Under the pieces are notes generated by a model. The model did no database searches. It was not told where the DNA came from and saw only the letters and a program-made list of their open reading frames with translations. The position numbers were made by a program, and so were the translations under genes. Shown one piece after another: positions 8,419 to 15,275 of a DNA stretch of 25,718 nt; the first letter of the stretch is position 1; every line of letters starts with the position of its first letter. This stretch comes from Azonexaceae bacterium (GTDB taxonomy: Bacteria; Pseudomonadota; Gammaproteobacteria; Burkholderiales; Rhodocyclaceae). The stretch spans positions 1-25,718 of the forward strand of contig SSTA01000197.1 of NCBI GenBank assembly GCA_009469685.1. The letters run 5' to 3'.

Positions 8419-8464
8419 AGGACATATTGCCGTCGATCCGGCGGATTGACTACGCCCAACATTT

Positions 8465-8480
8465 AGCAAGCGCTGTGCCA
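8465..8480 (-). promoter_or_regulatory. Sigma-54 (RpoN) -24/-12 promoter of the PEP-CTERM gene
   Basis: On the minus strand the sequence TGGCACagcgcTTGCT matches the sigma-54 consensus TGGCAC-N5-TTGCW at every position, with exact GG-N10-GC spacing. Transcription would start near 8454, leaving a leader of about 50 bases. In PEP-CTERM bacteria, sigma-54 with the PrsK/PrsR two-component pair is known to control PEP-CTERM genes, so the site fits its gene. prsK and prsR are not in this window. Confidence 0.88.
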
Positions 8481-8554
8481 GAAAAATAAAGTGCTTTAAT
8501 AACATTGACTTGAAGTTCTTGTTGGCCAATCTTCGGTCTTTTTCTGCCGGGGGC

Positions 8555-8571
8555 TGTAAAAAAAGTCGACA
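8555..8571. promoter_or_regulatory. Candidate upstream activator site for the sigma-54 promoter
   Basis: The 17-base element TGTAAAAAAAGTCGACA (plus strand) has TGT/ACA ends and lies 75 bases upstream of the -24 box, about 100 bases before the predicted transcription start. That is the usual range for an enhancer-binding activator of sigma-54. It begins 7 bases after the ThiF-like stop codon. PrsR is the natural candidate ligand, but this is inference from position and shape. Confidence 0.45.
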
Positions 8572-8577
8572 TAGGAT

Positions 8578-9441
8578 TTAGGGCTGGCGAGTCACCTGGG
8601 CCTTGACGAGCCGGAACATGAGTTGCTGCAGCGGATTGCGGTAACCCAGGGGCCGCCAGGTTGTTGTGTAGCGCATCCGGTAAGCGTCGAACTGAATGCC
8701 CCAGGGGGCGAACCGGAGCGGGCCGCGACCCAGGATCAGTTTGAGGGCGGCAATAGCGGCCACGCCTGCGCACAGTTGGCACGAACCGATGGTCGAGGGG
8801 CCGCGCTTCTCTTGCAGGTTGACCCGCGACATGTCGGCGATGTAACCGCGCTGGAGCATCGCGGGGGACAGTCCGACCAGGAATCGGATCGCCATATCCA
8901 GGGGCTCGCAGCCTTCGAACCCGAAGTAGTCCTCGAAGGGCATGCTGCGGGGGCCGAACACGAGCAGTGCTGTGCCCATGCCCAGGGGAGCCGCGGTGAC
9001 CACGGGGATGCCCAGCCGTTCGCAGGCCGAGAAAGTCGCCCGGCGGGCTTCGAAGCAGAAGAAATCCAGGCCATCGACGTAGACGTCCACGTCGGCAAGA
9101 AAAGCTTCCAGATTGTCCTGCTGAATTCCGGTGGGAAACAGCCTCAGGTCGACTTCCGGATTGATGTCGCGGGCCATCTCGGCGAGGACGTCAAGTTTGG
9201 GGCGCCCCAGGGTGCTCATGGTGGCCCCCACCTGCCGATTGAAATTGGCCAGGTCGAAATCGTCGAAATCGGCGATGGAGAAGTTTCCGATTCCCAGGCG
9301 GGCGAGAGTCAACAAATGGACTCCGCCGACGCCTCCGAGCCCGCCTATCCCAACGCGGGCGCTACGCAGGCGCTGTTGCTCGGCTTCGGTGACCCAGCCG
9401 ATATTGCGCGAAAACGCGCGATCGTAGTCAAAGGCTTGCAT
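8578..9441 (-). CDS. ThiF/E1-like family adenylyltransferase
   Basis: A 287-residue cytosolic protein of the ThiF/MoeB/E1 superfamily, which activates a carboxyl terminus by adenylation. The glycine-rich ATP site is GIGGLGGVGG (31-40), followed by IADFDDFDLANFNRQ (56-70) with the conserved Asp, Asn and Arg-Gln, and GRPKLDVLAEMARDINP (79-95) with the conserved lysine and NP. Only one CxxC pair is seen (Cys221, Cys224), whereas zinc-binding members have two. I chose ATG 9441 because the domain begins directly after it. No ubiquitin-like partner is visible nearby. In mycobacterial Rv1355c-type proteins a ThiF-like domain is fused to a nitroreductase-like domain, matching the nitroreductase-like gene at 5479-6537. 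Substrate unknown. Confidence 0.85.
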   Translation of the reverse strand: MQAFDYDRAFSRNIGWVTEAEQQRLRSARVGIGGLGGVGGVHLLTLARLGIGNFSIADFDDFDLANFNRQVGATMSTLGRPKLDVLAEMARDINPEVDLRLFPTGIQQDNLEAFLADVDVYVDGLDFFCFEARRATFSACERLGIPVVTAAPLGMGTALLVFGPRSMPFEDYFGFEGCEPLDMAIRFLVGLSPAMLQRGYIADMSRVNLQEKRGPSTIGSCQLCAGVAAIAALKLILGRGPLRFAPWGIQFDAYRMRYTTTWRPLGYRNPLQQLMFRLVKAQVTRQP

Positions 9442-9515
9442 GGCGGATTCGGTTCCCTTGGCGTTAATATGGCGCTCTGTTTGAGGCTCCTGAAAATAAC
9501 CCGAAAGCTCGGCCC
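9442..9515. promoter_or_regulatory. Divergent promoter region between the ThiF-like gene and the permeases
   Basis: These 74 bases separate two divergently read genes and so must hold the start signals of both unless transcripts enter from elsewhere. Read on the minus strand, TATTAA near 9463-9468 is a possible -10 for the ThiF-like gene, without a good -35. No convincing promoter is seen on the plus strand. Confidence 0.3.
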
Positions 9516-10751
9516 ATGACAATCTTGATTTCCCCGTCTGACATTCATATCGCAACGCGAAATCTGTTGCGGAATGTCAAACGCACGTCGGTGGCGGTTC
9601 TGGCGGTTGGCGGCGGGGTGGTGGCCTTTTTGCTGGCCGGAGGGTTCATCGCCTACATCTTCAAGGAGATGCGCGAGGCGACGATCCATTCGCAATTGGG
9701 CCATGTGCAGATCGTGCGGCCGGGGTATTTCGAAAAGGGTATTGCCGACCCGTTCTCGTTTCTGCTGCCTGCCGATCCGGAGCGTATGGCCCAAATCGAG
9801 GCTTCGTTACGTCCCGAGACGCTGGCGCCTAGGATGTCCTTCAGCGGGCTGATCAGCCGCGGCGATGCCACCATGCCCTTCATTGCGGACGGGATCGATC
9901 CGGCCAAGGAAGAGCCCATCAGTTCACGCATCATGATCGTCGAGGGTCGTGCCTTGGAGGATGTGGCCGAGAAATCGGTCGTCGTCGGGGAAGGGTTGGC
10001 AGCTGGCCTAGGGGTCAAGGTCGGTGAAAGCGTCGTCCTGCTGGCGACCAAGGAAAATGGAACGCCTAATGCCGTAGAACTCAAGGTTGTCGGAATATTT
10101 GCCACCAGTACGAAGGATTATGACGATTACGCCCTACGCGTACCCATCCCGGTTGCGAGAAAACTGATGGCGGTGACGGGATCGACCTCCTGGGTGATCT
10201 TGCTCGCGGCAACCGATCGGACCGAGGCCGCCGTGAAAGCGTTGGCAAAGGCGCTACCCAAAGGGGACTTCGAGGTGGTGCCGTGGACGGCGCTGGCCGA
10301 TTTTTATAACAAGACGGTGGTCCTGTTCTCCAAACAGGTCAGCGTCGTCAAGTTCATCATCGGCTTGATCATCATTCTGACCATTTCCAACACCCAGATG
10401 ATGACTGTTCTCGAACGTACTACAGAAATCGGGACCAGCATGGCGATTGGCTTGAAGCGGTGGGTGATCGTCAAGTTCTTCCTGCTGGAGGGGTTGATAC
10501 TGGGCATCGTCGGTGGTGTCGCCGGGATCGTGCTGGGGTACCTGCTGGGTGAATTGATTTCCTGGGTCGGGATTCCCATGCCGGCGCCGCCGGGTATGGC
10601 GAGGGGGTACATCGGGAAAATCTTGATTACTCCCGAGTTGGTTGTCGATGCCCTGGTCCTGGCGGTGGTGACAACGCTGGCAGCGAGCATCATGCCGGCG
10701 TGGAAGGCGGGTTCCATGAATATCGTGGATGCCTTGAGAACGAATCAATGA
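9516..10751 (+). CDS. FtsX/LolC-type ABC transporter permease (first of pair)
   Basis: A 411-residue inner-membrane protein with the MacB/LolC layout: one N-terminal membrane helix (about 22-48), a large periplasmic domain, and three C-terminal helices (about 285-305, 325-355, 375-400) ending in MPAWKAGSMNIVDALRTNQ, the usual FtsX-family tail. Such permeases act with a LolD-like ATPase to lift substrates out of the membrane without a channel. The fitting ATPase is at 3299-4063. The periplasmic segment VPWTALADFYNKT is nearly repeated in the next gene (IPWTALSDFYEKT), so the two are related copies that could form a LolC/LolE-like heterodimer. The stop overlaps the next start (ATGA). Confidence 0.9.
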   Translation: MTILISPSDIHIATRNLLRNVKRTSVAVLAVGGGVVAFLLAGGFIAYIFKEMREATIHSQLGHVQIVRPGYFEKGIADPFSFLLPADPERMAQIEASLRPETLAPRMSFSGLISRGDATMPFIADGIDPAKEEPISSRIMIVEGRALEDVAEKSVVVGEGLAAGLGVKVGESVVLLATKENGTPNAVELKVVGIFATSTKDYDDYALRVPIPVARKLMAVTGSTSWVILLAATDRTEAAVKALAKALPKGDFEVVPWTALADFYNKTVVLFSKQVSVVKFIIGLIIILTISNTQMMTVLERTTEIGTSMAIGLKRWVIVKFFLLEGLILGIVGGVAGIVLGYLLGELISWVGIPMPAPPGMARGYIGKILITPELVVDALVLAVVTTLAASIMPAWKAGSMNIVDALRTNQ

Positions 10752-11980
10752 GCGAAAATCTTCGGGGGCGTTTTGGTCTGGCGCTGCGCAACGTCCTGCG
10801 TCACCGCTTTCGTACGGCCGCCACGTTGGCAGCCATCAGCATCGGCGTTGCCGGATTGATCCTGGCGGGGGGCTTTGTCGAAGACATTTTCGTTCAGCTC
10901 GGAGAGGCCATCATTCACTCCCAGACCGGACACCTCCAGGTCGTCAAGGCGGGCTATCGGGAAGGCAAGAACCGAGCGCCGCAACAGTACCTGTTCGACA
11001 ATCCGAAGGACATCAAAGCTGCGGCCGAGAGCGACCCGGCTGTGGAGTTCACCATGGCGCGCCTGGGCTTCTCCGGGGTCCTCAATAACGGCAAGCGTGA
11101 TCTCGGTATTCTTGGCGAGGGAGTCGAGCCGGATGCGGAGGCCCGACTGGGGTCTTATCTTCACTATGTCGAGGGACGGTCGCTTTCCGACAAGGACATG
11201 GACGGGATAGCGGTCGGCCAGGGCGTTGCGAGTTCCCTGGGGCTCAAGGTCGGCGATCGGGTCACCCTGGTTCTCAGTCTGGCTGAAGGTGCGGTCAATA
11301 CCCTCGATTTCGAGCTGATCGGGGTTTTTCAGAGTTTTTCGAAAGAGTTCGATTCGCGGGCGGTCCGCATCCCGCTGGCTGCGGCGCAGTCGCTGATGGA
11401 TACTCAGGCGGCGCACCTGGTGGTCGTCACGCTCAAGGAAACCCGGCAGACCGAGCGAGCACGTCTGGCTCTGGAGGCTCGCCTGGCATCCGAAGGGTTT
11501 GAAATCATTCCCTGGACGGCGCTTTCTGATTTTTATGAAAAAACCATTGCGCTCTACGATCGGCAGTTTGGTGTATTGCGCTCGATCATCCTGGTGATGG
11601 TTCTCCTGAGCGTCGCCAATAGCGTCAATATGTCCCTGTTCGAGCGGACTCGAGAGTTCGGTACCATGTTGGCGTTGGGGAACCGATCCCGGGATGTGTT
11701 TCTGCTGATCTTGACCGAGAGCGCCATTACGGGCGTATTCGGCGCTTTGATCGGCACGGCCCTGGGCGTGGCGGCGGCACTGGCCATTTCGTCCGTCGGT
11801 ATCCCCATGCCGCCGCCGCCAAATGCAAATCTGGGGTACACCGCGATAATCCGCATCGTTCCCGGAGACATCTTTGCCGCCAGTCTGGTGGGCTTTTTCG
11901 CTACCGTCCTGGCTGCGCTGATGCCAGCACGCCGTGCCGCGCGTCTTGGAATAGTCGATGCGTTGCGGCAAGGGGTGTAG
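10748..11980 (+). CDS. FtsX/LolC-type ABC transporter permease (second of pair)
   Basis: A 410-residue paralogue of the preceding gene, with an N-terminal membrane helix (AATLAAISIGVAGLILAGGFV), a periplasmic domain, three C-terminal helices and the ending MPARRAARLGIVDALRQGV. ATG 10748 overlaps the upstream stop by four bases, so the two proteins are probably made in equal amounts. The hydrophobic cores and the PWTALSDFYEKT segment match its partner, but other parts of the periplasmic domain differ, consistent with a heterodimer in which each half has its own contacts. It is followed by a 138-base gap before the polysaccharide operon. Confidence 0.9.
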   Translation: MSENLRGRFGLALRNVLRHRFRTAATLAAISIGVAGLILAGGFVEDIFVQLGEAIIHSQTGHLQVVKAGYREGKNRAPQQYLFDNPKDIKAAAESDPAVEFTMARLGFSGVLNNGKRDLGILGEGVEPDAEARLGSYLHYVEGRSLSDKDMDGIAVGQGVASSLGLKVGDRVTLVLSLAEGAVNTLDFELIGVFQSFSKEFDSRAVRIPLAAAQSLMDTQAAHLVVVTLKETRQTERARLALEARLASEGFEIIPWTALSDFYEKTIALYDRQFGVLRSIILVMVLLSVANSVNMSLFERTREFGTMLALGNRSRDVFLLILTESAITGVFGALIGTALGVAAALAISSVGIPMPPPPNANLGYTAIIRIVPGDIFAASLVGFFATVLAALMPARRAARLGIVDALRQGV

Positions 11981-12118
11981 CAAATTCGTGAAATTTTGCT
12001 CCGTCAGGCCTCGGAGTTGGAGCCGGAGTGGCGCTTTTCGGGTATGATTGGCGCGTTTTGCCGGAAAGGAAACCTTTTCCGTGCTTCGGTTTCGTCTTAT
12101 TTGTGGGGTCGAGGGGAA
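11981..12118 (+). promoter_or_regulatory. Leader and probable promoter region of the XrtA polysaccharide operon
   Basis: This 138-base gap precedes the first eps gene. TATGAT at 12043-12048 is a good sigma-70 -10 box; the best -35 candidate (TTGGAG, 12017-12022) is 20 bases away, which is too far to be convincing. Two short inverted repeats follow the permease stop (arms 11979-11986/11992-12000 and 11999-12003/12012-12016), without a T-run. A third hairpin at 12062-12081 (CGGAAAGG / CCTTTTCCG, one bulged T) would lie in the leader RNA. GAGGGGAA at 12111-12118 is the ribosome site of the first gene. I see no sigma-54 site here. Confidence 0.4.
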
Positions 12119-12739
12119 ATGTCGAGATTGTCCAAGATGAGTCTGCTTCGTCTGGTCGCGGCGGGGTGTGCCGCGCTGATCGTGGCCGGGTGTGCGTCGA
12201 ATTACCCTCCTGCGCCGAGTCTCGCCGCATCCGATGACTACAGCTACGTCATTGGGCCCGGGGATACGATCAATATTCAAGTCTGGCGCAATCCGGAGCT
12301 CTCGATGTCCGTTCCGGTTCGGCCGGATGGCAAACTCGCAGCTCCGCTAGTCGAAGATATGCTCGCCATGGGCAAGAATCCTTCGGCGCTGGCACGGGAC
12401 ATTGAAAAGGAGTTGTCCAAATTCATCCGCGACCCTGTGGTCACGGTTATCGTCACCACGTTCGTCGGGCCTTACAGCGAGCAGATTCGGGTGATCGGCC
12501 AGGCCGCCAAACCCCAGATTCTCGCGTACAAGCACAAGATGACGGTGCTCGACGTGATGATCGCGGTAGGGGGGTTGACGGACTTCGCCGATGGCAATGG
12601 AGCCAGCATCCTGCGGACTTCCGAAGGAAACAAGCAATATGGCGTCCGCCTCAAGGATTTGGTCAAGAAAGGCGATGTTACCGCCAATGTTGAGGTCAAG
12701 CCGGGCGACGTCCTGATCATCCCGCAAAGCTGGTTTTGA
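12119..12739 (+). CDS. XrtA/PEP-CTERM system polysaccharide export lipoprotein (Wza-like)
   Basis: A 206-residue lipoprotein with the lipobox LIVAGC (Cys25) after a short hydrophobic signal. YVIGPGDTINIQVWRNPELS starts the polysaccharide export (Poly_export) domain, and a soluble ligand-binding beta-grasp (SLBB) domain follows (about 125-190: VIGQAAKPQILAYKHKM, VGGLTDFADGNG), ending in VKPGDVLIIPQSWF. It would form the outer-membrane/periplasmic exit for the polysaccharide. At 206 residues it is shorter than E. coli Wza but normal for the exosortase-linked subfamily. ATG 12119 follows GAGGGGAA; an upstream in-frame extension lacks a signal peptide and is unlikely. First gene of the eps operon. 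Confidence 0.92.
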   Translation: MSRLSKMSLLRLVAAGCAALIVAGCASNYPPAPSLAASDDYSYVIGPGDTINIQVWRNPELSMSVPVRPDGKLAAPLVEDMLAMGKNPSALARDIEKELSKFIRDPVVTVIVTTFVGPYSEQIRVIGQAAKPQILAYKHKMTVLDVMIAVGGLTDFADGNGASILRTSEGNKQYGVRLKDLVKKGDVTANVEVKPGDVLIIPQSWF

Positions 12740-12777
12740 TTGACCGGCACCCCTTAATCCCAATCGGTTTCGTGTAG

Positions 12778-14334
12778 ATGGAAGACGTATTACGCCAGTT
12801 ACAGGCGCTCGTGAAAGCGACCTGGCGCCATCGCTGGGTCGGCTTGGCCGTCGCCTGGGTGGTCGGGTTGATCGGCGCCGGAGTCTTGCTCCGCGTGCCG
12901 GACAAATATGAGGCCAGTGCCCGTATTTATGTCGACACGCAGTCTATCCTCAAGCCCTTGATGTCAGGGCTGGCGGTCCAGCCGAATGTCGAGCAGCAGG
13001 TCATGATGTTGAGCCGGACGCTCATCAGTCGCCCCAACGTGGAAAAGCTGATCCGCATGGCCGACCTCGATCTGGGAAGCAATTCCAAGACGCAACAGGA
13101 TGAACTGACCGAACGGCTGATGAAAACGCTCGAGATCAAGAGCACCAACCGCGATAATCTTTACACCCTGGCGTTTCGGGATACGGAACCGGAAAAGGCG
13201 AAGCGCGTCGTCCAGTCGCTGGTTTCCATCTTCGTCGAATCCGGGCTAGGCGAAAAACGCAAGGATTCGGATTCGGCAAAGAAGTTTATCGACGATCAGA
13301 TTCGCGCCTACGAGAAGAAGCTTGAAGAAGCGGAAGGTCGCTTGAAGGATTTCAAGCTCCGCAATATCGACAATCAGACTGCGGACGGAAAGGTTGGGGC
13401 AGAGCGTCTGGGCGACGTGAGTACCCAGCTTGCGAAATCCCGGCTTGAGCTTCGCGAAGCGGAGAATTCTCGGGATGCGATCAAGCGGCAAATCGTTGGC
13501 GAAGATCCTTCCCTGCTGTCTGATTCCGCAGCTGCAGACGTCATTACCGTGCCTGAACTCGATGGTCGGATCGACGCCCAGAAGCGCAATCTTGACGGCC
13601 TGCTGCAGCGCTATACCGAACAGCACCCGGATGTCGTGCAGACGCGCAGGATGATCAAGGAACTGGAAGAGCAGAAGAAGCAGGAAATCAGTGCCCGGAA
13701 GAAAGCCGCTGCGGCCAATCCCTCGGTTACCGTCAGCAACAATCCGGTCTATCAGCAGCTCAAGGTGTCCCTGGCGGAATCGGAAGCCACTGTGGCTTCG
13801 CTGCGGACCCGGGTTGCGGAATACGAAGCGCGCTACAAGCGCCTGACCGACATGATGAAGAACATGCCGGAAATCGAGGCAGAGTATAAGCAGCTTAACC
13901 GGGACTACGAGGTCCACCGAAAGAATTACGATGCACTGGTGGCCCGTCGCGAATCGGCGAGCTTGACCGGCGACCTCGAGTCCGTTGCGGGAATTGCGGA
14001 TTTCCGCCTGATCGATCCGCCCACAGTTTCCAATACTCCCGTCGCCCCCAATCGACTCCTGCTGCTGCCTCTTGGTTTGCTCGCCGCCCTCGCCGCAGGA
14101 ATGGCTGCCGCCTTCGCCATGAGTCAGTTGCGGCCGACCTTTGTGGACAGCCGCACTCTGCGGGAAATGACCGGACTTCCTTTGCTCGGCTCCGTTTCGA
14201 TGTTGATCAGTGAAGATGCGCTCAAGGAGGAGCGGCGTGGCATGAAGCGCTTCTTTGCCGCTTTTGGTGCGCTTGTCGGATCCTACGGGGCTGGGGCGTT
14301 GGCATTGTTCCTTCTGGCTCCGCGTGGGGGTTGA
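12778..14334 (+). CDS. XrtA system polysaccharide chain-length determinant protein (Wzz domain)
   Basis: A 518-residue inner-membrane protein. A first membrane helix (about 22-40) leads into a Wzz domain (PDKYEASARIYVDTQSIL). A long charged coiled-coil region follows (about 165-395, including KKLEEAEGRLKDFKLRN and EYKQLNRDYEVHRKNYDALV). A second membrane helix (about 420-445) is preceded by the proline-rich VSNTPVAPNR typical of this class. A third hydrophobic stretch lies near the C-terminus. It lacks a kinase domain; that function is in the next gene, a split arrangement resembling CapA/CapB. The pair sets polymer length and coordinates export. The ribosome site before ATG 12778 is weak. 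Confidence 0.92.
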   Translation: MEDVLRQLQALVKATWRHRWVGLAVAWVVGLIGAGVLLRVPDKYEASARIYVDTQSILKPLMSGLAVQPNVEQQVMMLSRTLISRPNVEKLIRMADLDLGSNSKTQQDELTERLMKTLEIKSTNRDNLYTLAFRDTEPEKAKRVVQSLVSIFVESGLGEKRKDSDSAKKFIDDQIRAYEKKLEEAEGRLKDFKLRNIDNQTADGKVGAERLGDVSTQLAKSRLELREAENSRDAIKRQIVGEDPSLLSDSAAADVITVPELDGRIDAQKRNLDGLLQRYTEQHPDVVQTRRMIKELEEQKKQEISARKKAAAANPSVTVSNNPVYQQLKVSLAESEATVASLRTRVAEYEARYKRLTDMMKNMPEIEAEYKQLNRDYEVHRKNYDALVARRESASLTGDLESVAGIADFRLIDPPTVSNTPVAPNRLLLLPLGLLAALAAGMAAAFAMSQLRPTFVDSRTLREMTGLPLLGSVSMLISEDALKEERRGMKRFFAAFGALVGSYGAGALALFLLAPRGG

Positions 14335-14339
14335 GGTCT

Positions 14340-15275
14340 ATGAGTCTGATTGAACAAGCCGCGAAAAGACTGGAGCAACTGCGCCAAGCCGGCGTTGAAG
14401 TTCCCGATGACCTCGCCGATACACCGAAATCTGCGCCCGTCGCCCCTGCCGTGACGGTCGGGCCGCGGACCGAAGACGCCGCCAAACCGGTACCGGTTGC
14501 GGAACCTGCCCAGCCGGCCAAGTCTTCGGTTCAGTCCAAGAGGGTCGAGCTGGATCTCGATGCCTTGGCCGCGGGCAATTTCATCGGTCCAAATTCTCCG
14601 CGCTCGCAAATTGCCGAAGAGTATCGCGTGATCAAGCGGCCGCTCATCGACAATGCCATGGGTCGGGGGGCTGCGCCTGTCGAAAATGGCAACCTCATCA
14701 TGGTGACCAGTTCGTTGCCGGGTGAGGGCAAGAGCTTCACCGCCATCAATCTGGCGATGAGCATTGCCATGGAGCTCGACAATACCGTGATGTTGGTCGA
14801 CGCCGACGTTGCCCGTCCGTCGGTTCTGAACATGCTCGGTCTGCCGCCGGCGAAAGGATTGCTCGACGTCCTGGTCGAAGAGTCTGTTGACCTCTCACAG
14901 GTCCTGCTTCGCACCAATGTCGAAAAATTCACCCTTCTTCCCGCTGGAACACAGCATCCGCGGGCGACCGAATTGCTGGCGAGCGACGCCATGGTGCGGC
15001 TACTGAGCGATATGGCCAATCGATATTCCGACCGGATCATCATTTTCGACTCGCCGCCGCTACTCCTGACGACCGAATCCCGGGTCTTGGCGACCCATAT
15101 GGGGCAGGTCGTGATGGTGGTCCAAGCGGAGCGGACCTTGCAGTCCGACGTGAAGCAGGCGTTGGCGGCGATCGAGGCCTGTCCTGTTCGTATGCTGGTC
15201 CTGAATAAGGTGCGGGGAGTTCAAGCCGAGGGGTACGGTTACGGCTATGGTTACGGATATGGTTATGGCTCCTGA
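14340..15275 (+). CDS. XrtA-associated tyrosine autokinase (BY-kinase)
   Basis: A 311-residue bacterial tyrosine kinase related to MinD/ParA ATPases. Walker A is SSLPGEGKS (124-132), Walker A' is MLVDADVARPS (151-161) and Walker B is IIIFDSPP (233-240). After an alanine/proline-rich N-terminal linker, EEYRVIK is the segment by which such kinases contact one another. The C-terminus is (Gly-Tyr)6-Gly-Ser, with six tyrosines at 299-309, the expected autophosphorylation tail. The partner activator is the chain-length protein just upstream. GAGGT before ATG 14340 supports the start over TTG 14331. Phosphorylation state would tune polymer length and export; the phosphatase at 1934-2431 is a candidate to reverse it. 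Confidence 0.94.
   Translation: MSLIEQAAKRLEQLRQAGVEVPDDLADTPKSAPVAPAVTVGPRTEDAAKPVPVAEPAQPAKSSVQSKRVELDLDALAAGNFIGPNSPRSQIAEEYRVIKRPLIDNAMGRGAAPVENGNLIMVTSSLPGEGKSFTAINLAMSIAMELDNTVMLVDADVARPSVLNMLGLPPAKGLLDVLVEESVDLSQVLLRTNVEKFTLLPAGTQHPRATELLASDAMVRLLSDMANRYSDRIIIFDSPPLLLTTESRVLATHMGQVVMVVQAERTLQSDVKQALAAIEACPVRMLVLNKVRGVQAEGYGYGYGYGYGYGS
15233..15270 (+). repeat. Imperfect hexanucleotide repeat encoding the Gly-Tyr tail
   Basis: Six copies of a GGN-TAY unit encode alternating glycine and tyrosine at the end of the autokinase. Third positions vary (TAC/TAT, GGT/GGC/GGA), so the run is not a perfect tandem repeat, but it remains prone to gain or loss of 6-base units without a frameshift. 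Confidence 0.85.

Noticed and set aside
8404..8529. N-terminal extension of the PEP-CTERM protein to a start at 8529
   Set aside because: The extension would place about 42 residues before a clear signal peptide, and it overlaps the sigma-54 promoter; ATG 8403 has a strong ribosome site.
9470..9485. TGGCGC-N5-TTGAG in the ThiF-like/permease gap as a second sigma-54 promoter
   Set aside because: The nearly invariant GC of the -12 element is GA here, and the -24 box is also imperfect.
12048..12062. TTGGCGCG...TTTTGCC before the eps operon as a sigma-54 site
   Set aside because: Only 8 bases separate GG and GC; the sigma-54 promoter needs 10.
10745..12280. A 511-codon open frame on the minus strand
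   Set aside because: It covers the second permease and runs into the export lipoprotein gene; its composition (rich in Arg, Gln, Asp, His) is that of a shadow frame in GC-rich DNA.
12385..12410. A TGGCAC sequence resembling a sigma-54 -24 box
   Set aside because: It lies inside the export lipoprotein coding region and lacks a TTGC element at the right distance.
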